From: LMUY01 sp964247705
GTDB taxonomy: Bacteria > Pseudomonadota > Alphaproteobacteria > Acetobacterales > Acetobacteraceae
Direction: 5' to 3'
NCBI GenBank assembly: GCA_964247705.1
Contig: CAXTVQ010000001.1
Span: 147,700 to 211,699, forward strand
DNA length: 64,000 nucleotides
Shown here: piece after piece, positions 33,514 through 41,763 of the stretch
Layout of the letters: each line of letters begins with the position of its first letter
How positions within the stretch are numbered: the stretch's first letter is position 1
Program-made: the position numbers and the translations under genes
Notes under the pieces: model-generated
Told to the model about the DNA's origin: nothing
Databases searched by the model: none
What the model saw: the letters and a program-made list of their open reading frames with translations, nothing else

Positions 33514-33879
33514 CTACGCCGCCACGCGACGCAGGGCGTCGACAAGCTTCACCGGATTAAAAGGTTTGACGATCCAGCCGGTCGCGCCGGCTTCGCGCGC
33601 CCGGGCTTTCTTCGTTCCGTCACTTTCGGTGGTGAGCACCAGGATCGGTATGGCGCGGTGTCGGCTGTCCTTCCGCACTCCCTCGATAAAGCCGAAACCG
33701 TCCATGCGCGGCATGTTGATGTCGGTCACGATCACGTCGGGCTGCTCGGCTTGCAGCACCTCGAGCCCGTCAACGCCGTCCACGGCCTGGATCACGCGGT
33801 AACCGGCTTCGGATAGGGCTAAGTGCAGCATGTCTCGCATCGTGCGAGAATCGTCTACGGTCAGTACGGTCTTGGTCAC
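33514..33879 (-). CDS. cheY: Chemotaxis response regulator CheY (first in operon)
   Basis: Receiver of 121 residues with Asp9/Asp10 (VLTVDDSRTMR), phospho-acceptor Asp53 (VIVTDINMPRMDG), Thr83 and Lys105 (WIVKPFNP). The GTG at 33879 overlaps the stop of the STAS gene (GTGA) and gives the normal CheY length; longer frames lie inside the STAS gene. Confidence 0.94.
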   Translation of the reverse strand: MTKTVLTVDDSRTMRDMLHLALSEAGYRVIQAVDGVDGLEVLQAEQPDVIVTDINMPRMDGFGFIEGVRKDSRHRAIPILVLTTESDGTKKARAREAGATGWIVKPFNPVKLVDALRRVAA

Positions 33880-34178
33880 GCGCTTGCCTCCGCAACGTGG
33901 TGGACGAGGCTGGATGCGCCGAATGCGGCGAGAGCCTCGGTGAACGCGGCCGATGGGGTCGCGATTTGGAAGGCTTGCTGATCGGCCTGCCACGTCTGTT
34001 GTGCCGCGAGCAGGACTTGCAGGCACTGGGCGCCGACACGCTCGACGGACGAGCCATCCAGCACGAGAGGCGCGCCGCGACGGGCCAGCAGCGATGCGGC
34101 AAGCGGACCGGCCTCCTTGAGGTCGAGTACGGCAGGCAGCACGGCCGGGGGAGCCCGGCGGCGGGTTGCACGCTTCAT
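33876..34178 (-). CDS. STAS-domain protein at head of che operon (CheX position)
   Basis: About 100 residues. VLPAVLDLKEAGPLAASLLA, then LVLDGSSVERVGAQCLQVLL and a C-terminal helix fit a STAS (anti-sigma antagonist) fold; the serines of LDGSSVERV lie where STAS proteins are often phosphorylated. It occupies the place of cheX in the Caulobacter operon. I use the ATG at 34178; a TTG at 34217 would add 13 residues. It is the first gene of the operon; no chemoreceptor gene lies upstream. Confidence 0.78.
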   Translation of the reverse strand: MKRATRRRAPPAVLPAVLDLKEAGPLAASLLARRGAPLVLDGSSVERVGAQCLQVLLAAQQTWQADQQAFQIATPSAAFTEALAAFGASSLVHHVAEASA

Positions 34179-34370
34179 CGGCGGCAGCGCCAATCGCCGG
34201 GCGTCAGCGCGCGGCAAATAGCGTCCCAGTTCGTGCGGATCATGCGTCCCCCTGCTCCGTGCCGGTGTCCGCAGCGACCCAGTTGGGACGCACGCACGAC
34301 CGGCCTACGAGGCGCAGATTGCGCGCGGGGTGGTTGCTAGATCGTTAATGGCAACGAGGAATTTTGCATC
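34179..34370. other. Intergenic region upstream of the che operon
   Basis: About 190 bases between the che operon and the amidase, both on the minus strand. It must hold the che promoter, but I see no convincing sigma-28, sigma-54 or CtrA site in it. It contains no plausible gene. Confidence 0.5.
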
Positions 34371-35642
34371 TTACTGATGGGCCAGGGCGGCCCCGATCCA
34401 GTGCGATGCCGCAAGCGTCAGGGTATCATCCCCCAAGCGGCCGATGATCTGCAGCCCGAGCGGCAAACCGAGCGGGCCGGTCCCTGCCGGCACGGTGACA
34501 CAGGGCACGTGTAGGCTGGTCCAGATCAGGTTGAATGCCGGGTCACCGGTCCAATCAAGGCCAAGGGGAGCCTCTCCGGGTGCCGACGGCGTGAGCAGCA
34601 CGTCATGCCCTGCCAATGCGGCCGGAAAGGCCCGCCGAGCGTGACCGAGAACGGCGCGCGCGGAGTCGAGCGCGGCCAAAGGCTGGGCCGACCCCCATTC
34701 CAGGCGCTCGCGTAGCCCAGGGCTCAGCGCGTTCCGGTGCAACAGCATCTCCCATCCCATCGCCCGGGCGCTCTCGCCTTGCATGACAAGTTGGTGGGCG
34801 TGCGCGATCGTTGCAAACTCGGCCGGAAGCTCAAGTTCGGCGACCTCCGCCCCGGCGCGCCGCAACCGTTCGCCGGCGTCCATGAGCAGGTCGCGCGTGG
34901 CCTGGTCGGCGTCCTGCCACGCGGGCGAACAACACAGACCGATCCGAAGGCCGGTGGGTAGCGCGCGCTCCGGGTCGCCCAGGTCCTGGCCCGAAACGGC
35001 GCCGACGAGCAGCGCACAATCGGCCACGGTGCGGGCCAGCACGCCGACTGTGTCGAGCGAGAACGACATCAATTTCATACCGTGCCGCTCGATTGTGCCG
35101 TAGCTCGGTTTGTAGCCGACGATGCCGCAATAGGCCGCCGGACGGATCACGCTGCCCGCCGTCTGGGTGCCGTAGGCGAACGGGAAATACCCGGCCGCGA
35201 CACCTGCAGCCGAGCCGCTGCTCGATCCACCGGGCGTGTGCGCGGGGTTATGCGGATTGGCGGTCGGGCCGGGGAACCGGGTGGCGAACTCGGTCGTCAC
35301 GGTCTTGCCGAGAACGGCGGCGCCGGCCGCGCGGGCCCACGCCACGGCGGCTGCGTCGGCGCGGGGACGGTTGCCGCGCCAAATCGGCGAGTTGTATTCC
35401 GCCGGCATGTCGGCCGTGTCCAGCACGTCTTTCACGCCCAGCGGCAGCCCGTGCAAGGGGCCGGGCCGGGCCGCGGCGGCCGATGCCCGTGCGAGCGCCG
35501 GGTCGAGATAGGCCAGCGCGCGCAATACGGGTTCTCGCTCGGCGACACGGGCCAGGCATGCCTCCATCAGCTCGGCCGGGGTCAGTTGACCGGCTTGGAT
35601 GCGGGCGCGGGCGGCTGTGGCTGTCAGATCAGCGAGATCCAT
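34371..35642 (-). CDS. Amidase (amidase signature family)
   Basis: Hydrolase of 423 residues that cleaves C-N amide bonds. The Ser-cisSer-Lys triad is in GVKDVLDTAD (Lys) and TPGGSSSGSAAGVAAGYFPF (both serines), followed by TAGSVIRPAAYCGIVGYKPS. The start ATG at 35642 has GGAG seven bases upstream; an ATG two codons earlier would sit too close to it. The gene overlaps the end of livF by 14 bases, so it is the last gene of the livKHMGF operon. This suggests the transporter imports an amide or an amidated compound that this enzyme splits in the cytoplasm. Substrate unknown. Confidence 0.92.
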   Translation of the reverse strand: MDLADLTATAARARIQAGQLTPAELMEACLARVAEREPVLRALAYLDPALARASAAAARPGPLHGLPLGVKDVLDTADMPAEYNSPIWRGNRPRADAAAVAWARAAGAAVLGKTVTTEFATRFPGPTANPHNPAHTPGGSSSGSAAGVAAGYFPFAYGTQTAGSVIRPAAYCGIVGYKPSYGTIERHGMKLMSFSLDTVGVLARTVADCALLVGAVSGQDLGDPERALPTGLRIGLCCSPAWQDADQATRDLLMDAGERLRRAGAEVAELELPAEFATIAHAHQLVMQGESARAMGWEMLLHRNALSPGLRERLEWGSAQPLAALDSARAVLGHARRAFPAALAGHDVLLTPSAPGEAPLGLDWTGDPAFNLIWTSLHVPCVTVPAGTGPLGLPLGLQIIGRLGDDTLTLAASHWIGAALAHQ

Positions 35643-36366
35643 CGGCATTCTCCGGGTTCGTTGGCGGGCGGGTTTGCCCCAGATACGTGGCGACGACGCG
35701 CGGATCGGTGGCAAGGCTGGCGGCGGGCCCGGCGGCAGTGATGCGGCCCATCTCCAGCACGGCACCCTCGTTCGCCAAGGCGAGGGCGGCGCGTGCGTTC
35801 TGCTCGACCAGCACCATGGCCAGGCCGTCCCGGCGCAGCCCGTCCAGCGTGCGGAAGATGTCCCGCACGATACGCGGAGCAAGGCCCAGGCTCGGCTCGT
35901 CCAACAGGAGCAGGCGGGGGCGGCCCATCAATGCGCGGGCGAGCGCCAACATCTGCCGTTCGCCGCCGGAGAGCGTGCCCGCCAGTTGCTGCCGGCGCTC
36001 CTGCAGGTGTGGGAAAATGGTGAACACGTCACGCATTGAGGCGCCGCGGCGGGCGTAGGCGCCGAGTTCGAGGTTCTCTGCCACGCTCATGTCGGCGAAC
36101 AGGGCCCGCGTCTCCGGCACAAGCAACAAGCCACGGGCGACAAGCTCCTCGGTGGCGAGGCCGGCGATGTCGGCCCCATCGAAACGACGCGTTCCGGTCG
36201 CCGGCAGCAGGTTCATCACAGCATGCATCGCCGTGGTCTTGCCCGCTCCGTTCGGCCCGATCAGCGTCACGATGCGCTGCTCGGGGACGGCGAGGTCAAT
36301 ACCATGCAGCACGGTCGCGCGGCCGTAACCGGCACGCAGCCCGGTGATCTGCAGCAGCGCGCTCAC
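35629..36366 (-). CDS. livF: HAAT-family ABC transporter ATP-binding protein LivF
   Basis: ATPase of 245 residues: Walker A GPNGAGKTTAM, signature LSGGERQMLALARAL, Walker B RLLLLDEPSLGLAP, and the LivF C-terminus (LVEQNARAALALANEGAVLE). Overlaps livMG by four bases. One of the two ATPase subunits for the amide/amino-acid transporter. Confidence 0.94.
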   Translation of the reverse strand: MSALLQITGLRAGYGRATVLHGIDLAVPEQRIVTLIGPNGAGKTTAMHAVMNLLPATGTRRFDGADIAGLATEELVARGLLLVPETRALFADMSVAENLELGAYARRGASMRDVFTIFPHLQERRQQLAGTLSGGERQMLALARALMGRPRLLLLDEPSLGLAPRIVRDIFRTLDGLRRDGLAMVLVEQNARAALALANEGAVLEMGRITAAGPAASLATDPRVVATYLGQTRPPTNPENADGSR

Positions 36367-38114
36367 TCGACTCCGCCGAGATAGGCATCCAGCACGCGCG
36401 GGTCCGCCTGGATTTCCTCCGGGCGGCCCTGGGCGATTTTGCGGCCGAACTCCATCACCACGACGCGGTCGGCCAAGCCCATGACGAAATCCATGTCATG
36501 CTCCACCAGCAGCACGGCCACGCCCTCGGTCCGCAAGCCTCGCAGACAGGCAGCGAGATCCTGCTTCTCGGGCAGGCGCAGGCCGGCGGCGGGTTCGTCC
36601 AGCAGCAGGAGCGCCGGGTGGAGGCAGAGCGCCCGGGCGATCTCGACAATGCGCTGCCGGCCAAGCGGGAGGTCGCCGGCGCGGCGGTGCAGGTCAGCGC
36701 CGAGACCGAGGCGATCCGCCTGCCTTGCGGCCTCCGCGAGCAATAGGCGCTCCTCCCGCCGGTCCAGCCGGAGCATGGCGGCGAGGATGCCGGCGCGGCC
36801 GCGGGTGTGGGCGCCCAGGGCCACGTTCTCCAGCACCGAGCGGCTCGGGAGAAGGCGGACGTGCTGGAAGGTGCGGCCAAGGCCGAGCCGGGCCATCCGG
36901 CGCGGTGGCTGCCCGGCGACAAGATTACCGTGCAGGCGTATGCTGCCGCTGTCGGGCCGGAGCAGTCCGCCGAGCTGGTTAAACATCGTGCTCTTGCCCG
37001 CGCCGTTCGGACCGATCAACGCCACGATCTCCCCCGCGGACACCGACAGGCCGACGCCGTCATTGGCGGTCAGGCCGCCAAAACGCTTGGTGATGCCCTC
37101 GGCACGCAACACCTCGCCCGGCGGATAGGCTCGCAGCACCGGTGCGGGTACGGCGGGCACGCGGCGGCTCGGCGACGCGGGAAGCAGCCGTGCCAGGTAT
37201 GGGGCAAGGCCGGCCGGCATGCGCTGCATCACCAGGATGATGATCGCGGCGAAGGCCATGCCTTCGAAATTGCCCGGCCGCCCGAACAGGCGAGGCAGCC
37301 AATCGTTCAACTGGTCCCGCACCACCGTGACCACGCCGGCGCCCAGGACCGCGCCCCACAGGGATCCGGCGCCCCCGATGATGACCATGAATAAGTATTC
37401 GATCCCTGCCGTCAGGTTGAACGGCGTCGGGCTCACCTGGCGCTGCAGGTGGGCGTAGAGCCAGCCGGACAGCCCCGCATAGAGTGCTGCCAGCACGAAC
37501 ACCCACAGTGCCAGTTGCGCCGTGTCCACCCCCATGCTCTCGGCCAGGGCGCGTCCGGTGGCGAGCGCACGGATGGCACGGCCCTGACGGCTGTCCAGCA
37601 GGTTGCGGGTGAGCAGGAGCAGGCCGAGGACGACCGCGCCGATCAGGCCGAGCATCCAGCGGCCGCCTGCCCGGTCGAATGGGGGCAGGCCGGGCAACTC
37701 GGCCATGCCGTTGAAGCCGCCGAGGCCTGGCAGGGTGCCGAACAGGTAGAATGCGGCACTCCCCCAGGCGATGGTGCCGAGCGGCAGGAAGTGCCCGGAG
37801 AGCCGCACCGTGACCGCGCCAAGCACGAGTGCGGCGAGTGCCACCAGGGTGAGGGCGACCGGGAGGGTGAGCCAAGGGGACCAGCCATACGTGCGGGTGA
37901 GCACCGCGGTGGCGTAGGCCGCGATCCCGGCAAAGGCTGCCTGGCCGAAGGAGGTTTGCCCGGCGATGCCCGTCATCAGCACCAGCCCGGTGGCGATCAT
38001 CGCGGCCAGGCCGACATAGGATGACAGCGCGACGTAGAACGGCGGCAAGAAAGCGGCGCCAGCGAGCAATCCCAGCACGGGAGCGCCGGCGCTCAGCAGC
38101 GTGCGAAGGTTCAA
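36363..38114 (-). CDS. Fused permease and ATPase, LivM-LivG
   Basis: A 583-residue fusion. Residues about 1-310 are a LivM permease with about eight to ten membrane spans, including GQTSFGQAAFAGIAAYATAV and MVIIGGAGSLWGAVLGAG. After a Pro/Ala/Arg linker, residues about 338-583 are a LivG ATPase (GPNGAGKSTMFN, LGRTFQHVRLLPSRSVLENV, LPLGRQRIVEIARAL, ALLLLDEPAAGL). The start is a TTG that overlaps the livH stop (TTGA); no ATG or GTG is near, and the frame upstream is noise. LivM-LivG fusions occur in several proteobacteria. The signature reads LPLGRQR rather than LSYGQQR. Confidence 0.9.
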   Translation of the reverse strand: MNLRTLLSAGAPVLGLLAGAAFLPPFYVALSSYVGLAAMIATGLVLMTGIAGQTSFGQAAFAGIAAYATAVLTRTYGWSPWLTLPVALTLVALAALVLGAVTVRLSGHFLPLGTIAWGSAAFYLFGTLPGLGGFNGMAELPGLPPFDRAGGRWMLGLIGAVVLGLLLLTRNLLDSRQGRAIRALATGRALAESMGVDTAQLALWVFVLAALYAGLSGWLYAHLQRQVSPTPFNLTAGIEYLFMVIIGGAGSLWGAVLGAGVVTVVRDQLNDWLPRLFGRPGNFEGMAFAAIIILVMQRMPAGLAPYLARLLPASPSRRVPAVPAPVLRAYPPGEVLRAEGITKRFGGLTANDGVGLSVSAGEIVALIGPNGAGKSTMFNQLGGLLRPDSGSIRLHGNLVAGQPPRRMARLGLGRTFQHVRLLPSRSVLENVALGAHTRGRAGILAAMLRLDRREERLLLAEAARQADRLGLGADLHRRAGDLPLGRQRIVEIARALCLHPALLLLDEPAAGLRLPEKQDLAACLRGLRTEGVAVLLVEHDMDFVMGLADRVVVMEFGRKIAQGRPEEIQADPRVLDAYLGGVE

Positions 38115-39121
38115 TCCAACTGCGACCGCTGCCGTAGCGAGAGCACGGCCAGCGCGGGCAGCAACAGGCCGAAGACGATCGGTGCAGCGTAGGCGCTGAC
38201 CCAGAACGAGGCGAGCGATTCGATGACACCGACCGCGAGCGCCGCGACAGCGGCGACCGGGTAGCTGACGAGGCCGCCGAGCACTGCCGCGATGAAGCCT
38301 TTCAGGCCGGTGGTGAACCCACTGTCGTAAGCGATCGGGGTAAGCGGCGCGATCAGCAGGCCGGCCAGTCCGCCGATCGCCGCCGCGAGCAGGAAGGCGA
38401 ACGCGCCGGTGCGCCCCCGCTCGATGCCCATCAGCCGCGCGCCGAGCGGGTTGGACGCCGTGGCGCGAAGGGCCTTGCCGAGCAACGTGAAGCGGAACAG
38501 CCAGCGCAACCCCACCACCAGCAGCGCGCAGCACCCGGCCACCCAGAGCGAGTGCCCGGAGATGTCCAGGTCGCCGATGGTGAAGGTTGCGTTTGAGAAG
38601 GCGGGCGTGCGGGACGCCTCGGGTCCGAACAGGACCAGGCCGGCGCCGAGCAGGACGTAGTGCAACGCCATCGCCACGATCAGGAGGGTAAGCACGGAGG
38701 CGTCGTGCAAGGGGCGGAACACCAGCCGGTAGATGGGGGGGCCGAGTAGCGCCGTGCCCGCCACGGCTAGGATGCCGAGGGACCAGACGGGGGCGCCTGC
38801 GCGGAGGGCCAACAGAGTCGCCCCGGTCAGCACTGCTGGGGGGAACAGAGCCCATGCGACGCCGCGGGCTGGTTTGGGGGAGAACAGCGCCAATCCGGCA
38901 CATGCCAGAGCTGCTCCATCGAGTAACCAGACGGTGCCGGGCACGTCCCCCTGGATCATGCCGGCGAAGCCAAGGGCCGCGTAGGATACGAAATCGCCTT
39001 GCGGGATGAAAATCACGCCCGAGACCGAAAACACGATCAGCAGCCCGATCGCGAGCAGCAGGTAGATGGCGCCCGTGGTCAGACCGTCCTGCAGCAGCAG
39101 GAGGAAGATGGACCCGTCCAC
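38111..39121 (-). CDS. livH: HAAT-family ABC permease LivH
   Basis: Inner-membrane permease of 336 residues, somewhat longer than the usual 290-310. LLLQDGLTTGAIYLLLAIGLLI begins the first span and GVIFIPQGDFVSYAALGFAG matches LivH; GLKGFIAAVLGGLVSYPVAA is the conserved late loop. Extra length comes from an extra pair of helices around residues 60-110. It follows livK by 34 bases. Confidence 0.92.
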   Translation of the reverse strand: MDGSIFLLLLQDGLTTGAIYLLLAIGLLIVFSVSGVIFIPQGDFVSYAALGFAGMIQGDVPGTVWLLDGAALACAGLALFSPKPARGVAWALFPPAVLTGATLLALRAGAPVWSLGILAVAGTALLGPPIYRLVFRPLHDASVLTLLIVAMALHYVLLGAGLVLFGPEASRTPAFSNATFTIGDLDISGHSLWVAGCCALLVVGLRWLFRFTLLGKALRATASNPLGARLMGIERGRTGAFAFLLAAAIGGLAGLLIAPLTPIAYDSGFTTGLKGFIAAVLGGLVSYPVAAVAALAVGVIESLASFWVSAYAAPIVFGLLLPALAVLSLRQRSQLD

Positions 39122-39155
39122 GCGCTCTACTGGACCTGGTTCAATGGCGCCTGGT

Positions 39156-40295
39156 TCAGTGGATCAGCTTCCAGGCTCCGCCCTGCACCTGCACCATCAC
39201 GCGGGCGCGCTCGTCCATGCCGTTATGGTCGGTAGCGCTCATCGTGTAGACGCCGTGGGTGCCGACCAGTTCGTGGGTTTGCTCGATCCCAGCGCGCAGG
39301 GCGTCCCGAAATTCCGGGGTGCCGGGTTTGCCGGCCTCGAGTGCCCCGGGGATGGCGCCGGTGATCAGCAATCCGGCATCATAGGTGTAGCCGGCGAAGG
39401 CGTTGCGGCTCTGTGGGCCGAACTTGTCCAGATAACGCTGCATGAACGCCGTCGCCACGGGCTTGACCACGTTGCCGTCAGGTAGTTGGTCATACACCAC
39501 GAGCGGACCGGTCGGGGCGATGCAGCCCTCCACCGCCGCTCCGCCGACGCGGATGTAGTCGGGCCCGACGACGCCGTGGTTGTTGTACACCTGGCCCTTG
39601 TAGCCCCGCTGCGACAGCGCGATCTGCGGCAGCGCACCCGGCACGGCCGAGCCGCCCAGCATCATCACGTCCGGATGGTGGGACAGCGCCTTGAGCACCT
39701 GCGGTTGGACCGACGTGTCCGTGCGGGCGTAGCGTTCCTCGTCCACGACGTCGATCCCGGTGCCGGCAACGTCCTCCTTCAGCGCGCCCAGCACCCAATC
39801 TCCCCAGCCGTCGCCGAAGCCGATGAAGCCGGTCGTCTTGGCGCCGCGCGTCTTCATGTCCTGTACGACGCCCTCCACCATGAGCTTGATCGGCTGGGCG
39901 TCATCGAAGGCGTAGGGGTAGGTCTTGGTGTCGATCACGTAGGGGGACATGGCGACCATCGGCACATGCGCCTCGGTCGCGATCGGGAGGACGGCGGAGA
40001 CTGGCGCCGTGCTGGCCGGGCCGATGAAGGCGTCCACGTGGTCTTCGGTGATCAGCTTGCGGGCGATGTTCGCGGCGGCGGTCGGGTCGCCGCCGTCGTC
40101 GCGCACGAGGTAGGTGATCTTCTGGCCTGCGATTTCGGTCGGCAGCAAATCGAACGCGTTCTTGTAGCCGGCTCCCTGCGCGGCTTGCGGCCCGGTGATG
40201 CTGAGGATGGCGCCGATCGTGACCTGTGCATGCGAAGGCGTGGCGACCGCCAGCAGGCACGAAACCGCCAGAACGGCAGTGAGACGGGTCATCAT
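39156..40295 (-). CDS. HAAT-family substrate-binding protein LivK-like
   Basis: Periplasmic binding protein of 379 residues with a signal peptide (TRLTAVLAVSCLLAVATPSH, AQ). VTIGAILSITGPQAAQGAGY and FIGPASTAPVSAVLPIATEA are typical of the type I fold used for branched-chain amino acids, amides and urea. First gene of the livK-livH-livMG-livF-amidase operon. Substrate cannot be read; the amidase suggests an amide. Confidence 0.93.
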   Translation of the reverse strand: MMTRLTAVLAVSCLLAVATPSHAQVTIGAILSITGPQAAQGAGYKNAFDLLPTEIAGQKITYLVRDDGGDPTAAANIARKLITEDHVDAFIGPASTAPVSAVLPIATEAHVPMVAMSPYVIDTKTYPYAFDDAQPIKLMVEGVVQDMKTRGAKTTGFIGFGDGWGDWVLGALKEDVAGTGIDVVDEERYARTDTSVQPQVLKALSHHPDVMMLGGSAVPGALPQIALSQRGYKGQVYNNHGVVGPDYIRVGGAAVEGCIAPTGPLVVYDQLPDGNVVKPVATAFMQRYLDKFGPQSRNAFAGYTYDAGLLITGAIPGALEAGKPGTPEFRDALRAGIEQTHELVGTHGVYTMSATDHNGMDERARVMVQVQGGAWKLIH

Positions 40296-40353
40296 GCAGG
40301 CACTCCCCCCGGAGTAACGAAGGTTTCATCCTGGGAAGGAGCTTGTTCGAGTG

Positions 40354-41700
40354 TCAAGGAACTTGCCCCGGCTGGGGCGTTTGGGCGCGTTCGGCAGCCG
40401 CCTGAAAGCGCTCGGCGAGGGCTGCATAGATCGGTTTGCGGCACACCAGGCGGGAGGCGAGGTAGGCGATGAACGCGGTCGCCATCAACGGCACCGTGAC
40501 CCGGCCGTCCTGCGTCATTTCGAGCACGATGACGGCGGCGGTGATCGGCGCCTGCACCACGCCGCTGAAATAGGCGACCATGCCGAGCAGCACCACGGCT
40601 CCGGCAGGGGCGCTCGGGATGAAGGCCGCGATCGAGTGGCCCAGCCCGGCGCCCACGGCGAGTGAGGGCGCGAAGATGCCGCCGGGTATGCCGCTGATGT
40701 AGGAAAGGACGCTGGCCGCGAATTTGAGGACGAAGAATGCGTCCGGCACCGCGCCGCCGCCAGCCACCAGTCCGCGCGCCTGGGCGTAGCCGGTGCCGAA
40801 CGTAGCGCCGCCGCTGACGTAGCCGATGGCCGCGATGCCGAGCCCGCACGCCGCTGCGAAGATCAGCGGGCGGCCGGCGATGGCACGCCCGAGCCTGCCC
40901 GGCATACCGCGGGCGAAGGCGACCAGGATCGTGCTGAAGCAACCGCCCGCGAGCCCGCCCAGCACGCCGCAAGCTAGAATGGCGAGCCACCCGCTCCCCC
41001 ACGGCAGATCTGCCGGCGTGGATCCGAAATAGCTGTAATTGCCGACCGTCGCCGCCGCGGTGATGCCGGCAAGGATGACGGCGGTCAGCACGCGGCCGGA
41101 CGTCCGTGTTTCGAACGAGTGGCTGAGTTCCTCGATGGCGAACACGACCCCTGCCAGGGGCGTGTTGAAGGCGGCGGCGATCCCGGCTGCTCCCCCACCC
41201 AGCACCATGGCACGATACGCATCCTCCTGCGGCAGCTTCAGCACCCGGCCGACCGCGTGCATGATGGTTGCCGCGACCTGCACTGTCGGCCCCTCACGCC
41301 CGATCGACGCCCCGCAGGATAGGCCGAGGATAGTTAACAAGACCTTACCCACGGCGATGCGGGGGGCCAGCGTCTTGTCCACCAGCGACCGGCTTGTCAT
41401 GTGCAAGGCGGCGATGACCTGTGGGATACCGCTGCCCTGTGCGCCCGGGAACAGGGTGCGGGTCAGGAGCACGCTGACCAGCAGGCCGCATGGGGTCAGT
41501 ATGAAGGGCAGCCATGGCCGCCCGTTCACTACGGCGCCGAACGCACGCCCGGCGAGGTCGGCGGCTTCTGCGAACAGGATGGCGGCGGCGCCAACCAGGA
41601 TGGCGCCGATCCAGAACGCACCGTTGCGCACCGAACTGGATAGCATGCGCGGGCCGTGCGCGCCCATCGCCTGCATCTGCGCCCGGATTTGTGTTCGCAC
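40354..41700 (-). CDS. ClC-family chloride channel or Cl-/H+ antiporter
   Basis: Membrane protein of 448 residues with the three ClC selectivity motifs: GAQGSGIPQV, GREGPTVQVAA (gating glutamate) and GIPGGIFAPSLAVGAG. The N-terminal tail has several possible starts (residues 1, 9, 12 and 19), all ahead of the first helix. There is no C-terminal CBS pair. The proton-glutamate position could not be assigned by eye, so I cannot say whether it is a channel or an antiporter. Divergent from the radical SAM gene, 63 bases apart. Confidence 0.92.
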   Translation of the reverse strand: MRTQIRAQMQAMGAHGPRMLSSSVRNGAFWIGAILVGAAAILFAEAADLAGRAFGAVVNGRPWLPFILTPCGLLVSVLLTRTLFPGAQGSGIPQVIAALHMTSRSLVDKTLAPRIAVGKVLLTILGLSCGASIGREGPTVQVAATIMHAVGRVLKLPQEDAYRAMVLGGGAAGIAAAFNTPLAGVVFAIEELSHSFETRTSGRVLTAVILAGITAAATVGNYSYFGSTPADLPWGSGWLAILACGVLGGLAGGCFSTILVAFARGMPGRLGRAIAGRPLIFAAACGLGIAAIGYVSGGATFGTGYAQARGLVAGGGAVPDAFFVLKFAASVLSYISGIPGGIFAPSLAVGAGLGHSIAAFIPSAPAGAVVLLGMVAYFSGVVQAPITAAVIVLEMTQDGRVTVPLMATAFIAYLASRLVCRKPIYAALAERFQAAAERAQTPQPGQVP

Positions 41701-41763
41701 TACGTTCTTGACCTACGCCAAAAGTCGCGGCATGGTTGGACCGAACAGACGGGGAACGACACC

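Noticed and set aside
34348..34367. Sigma-54-like TGGCA...TTGCA near the che operon
   Set aside because: Distance between the GG and GC elements is 14 rather than 10, and it faces away from the che operon.
40354..40383. GCCCC/GGGGC hairpin as terminator of the ClC gene
   Set aside because: It lies within the last codons of the gene and no T-run follows in the direction of transcription.
39486..40472. Open frame antisense to livK
   Set aside because: Shadow of the binding-protein gene, His/Arg/Gly-rich without motifs.
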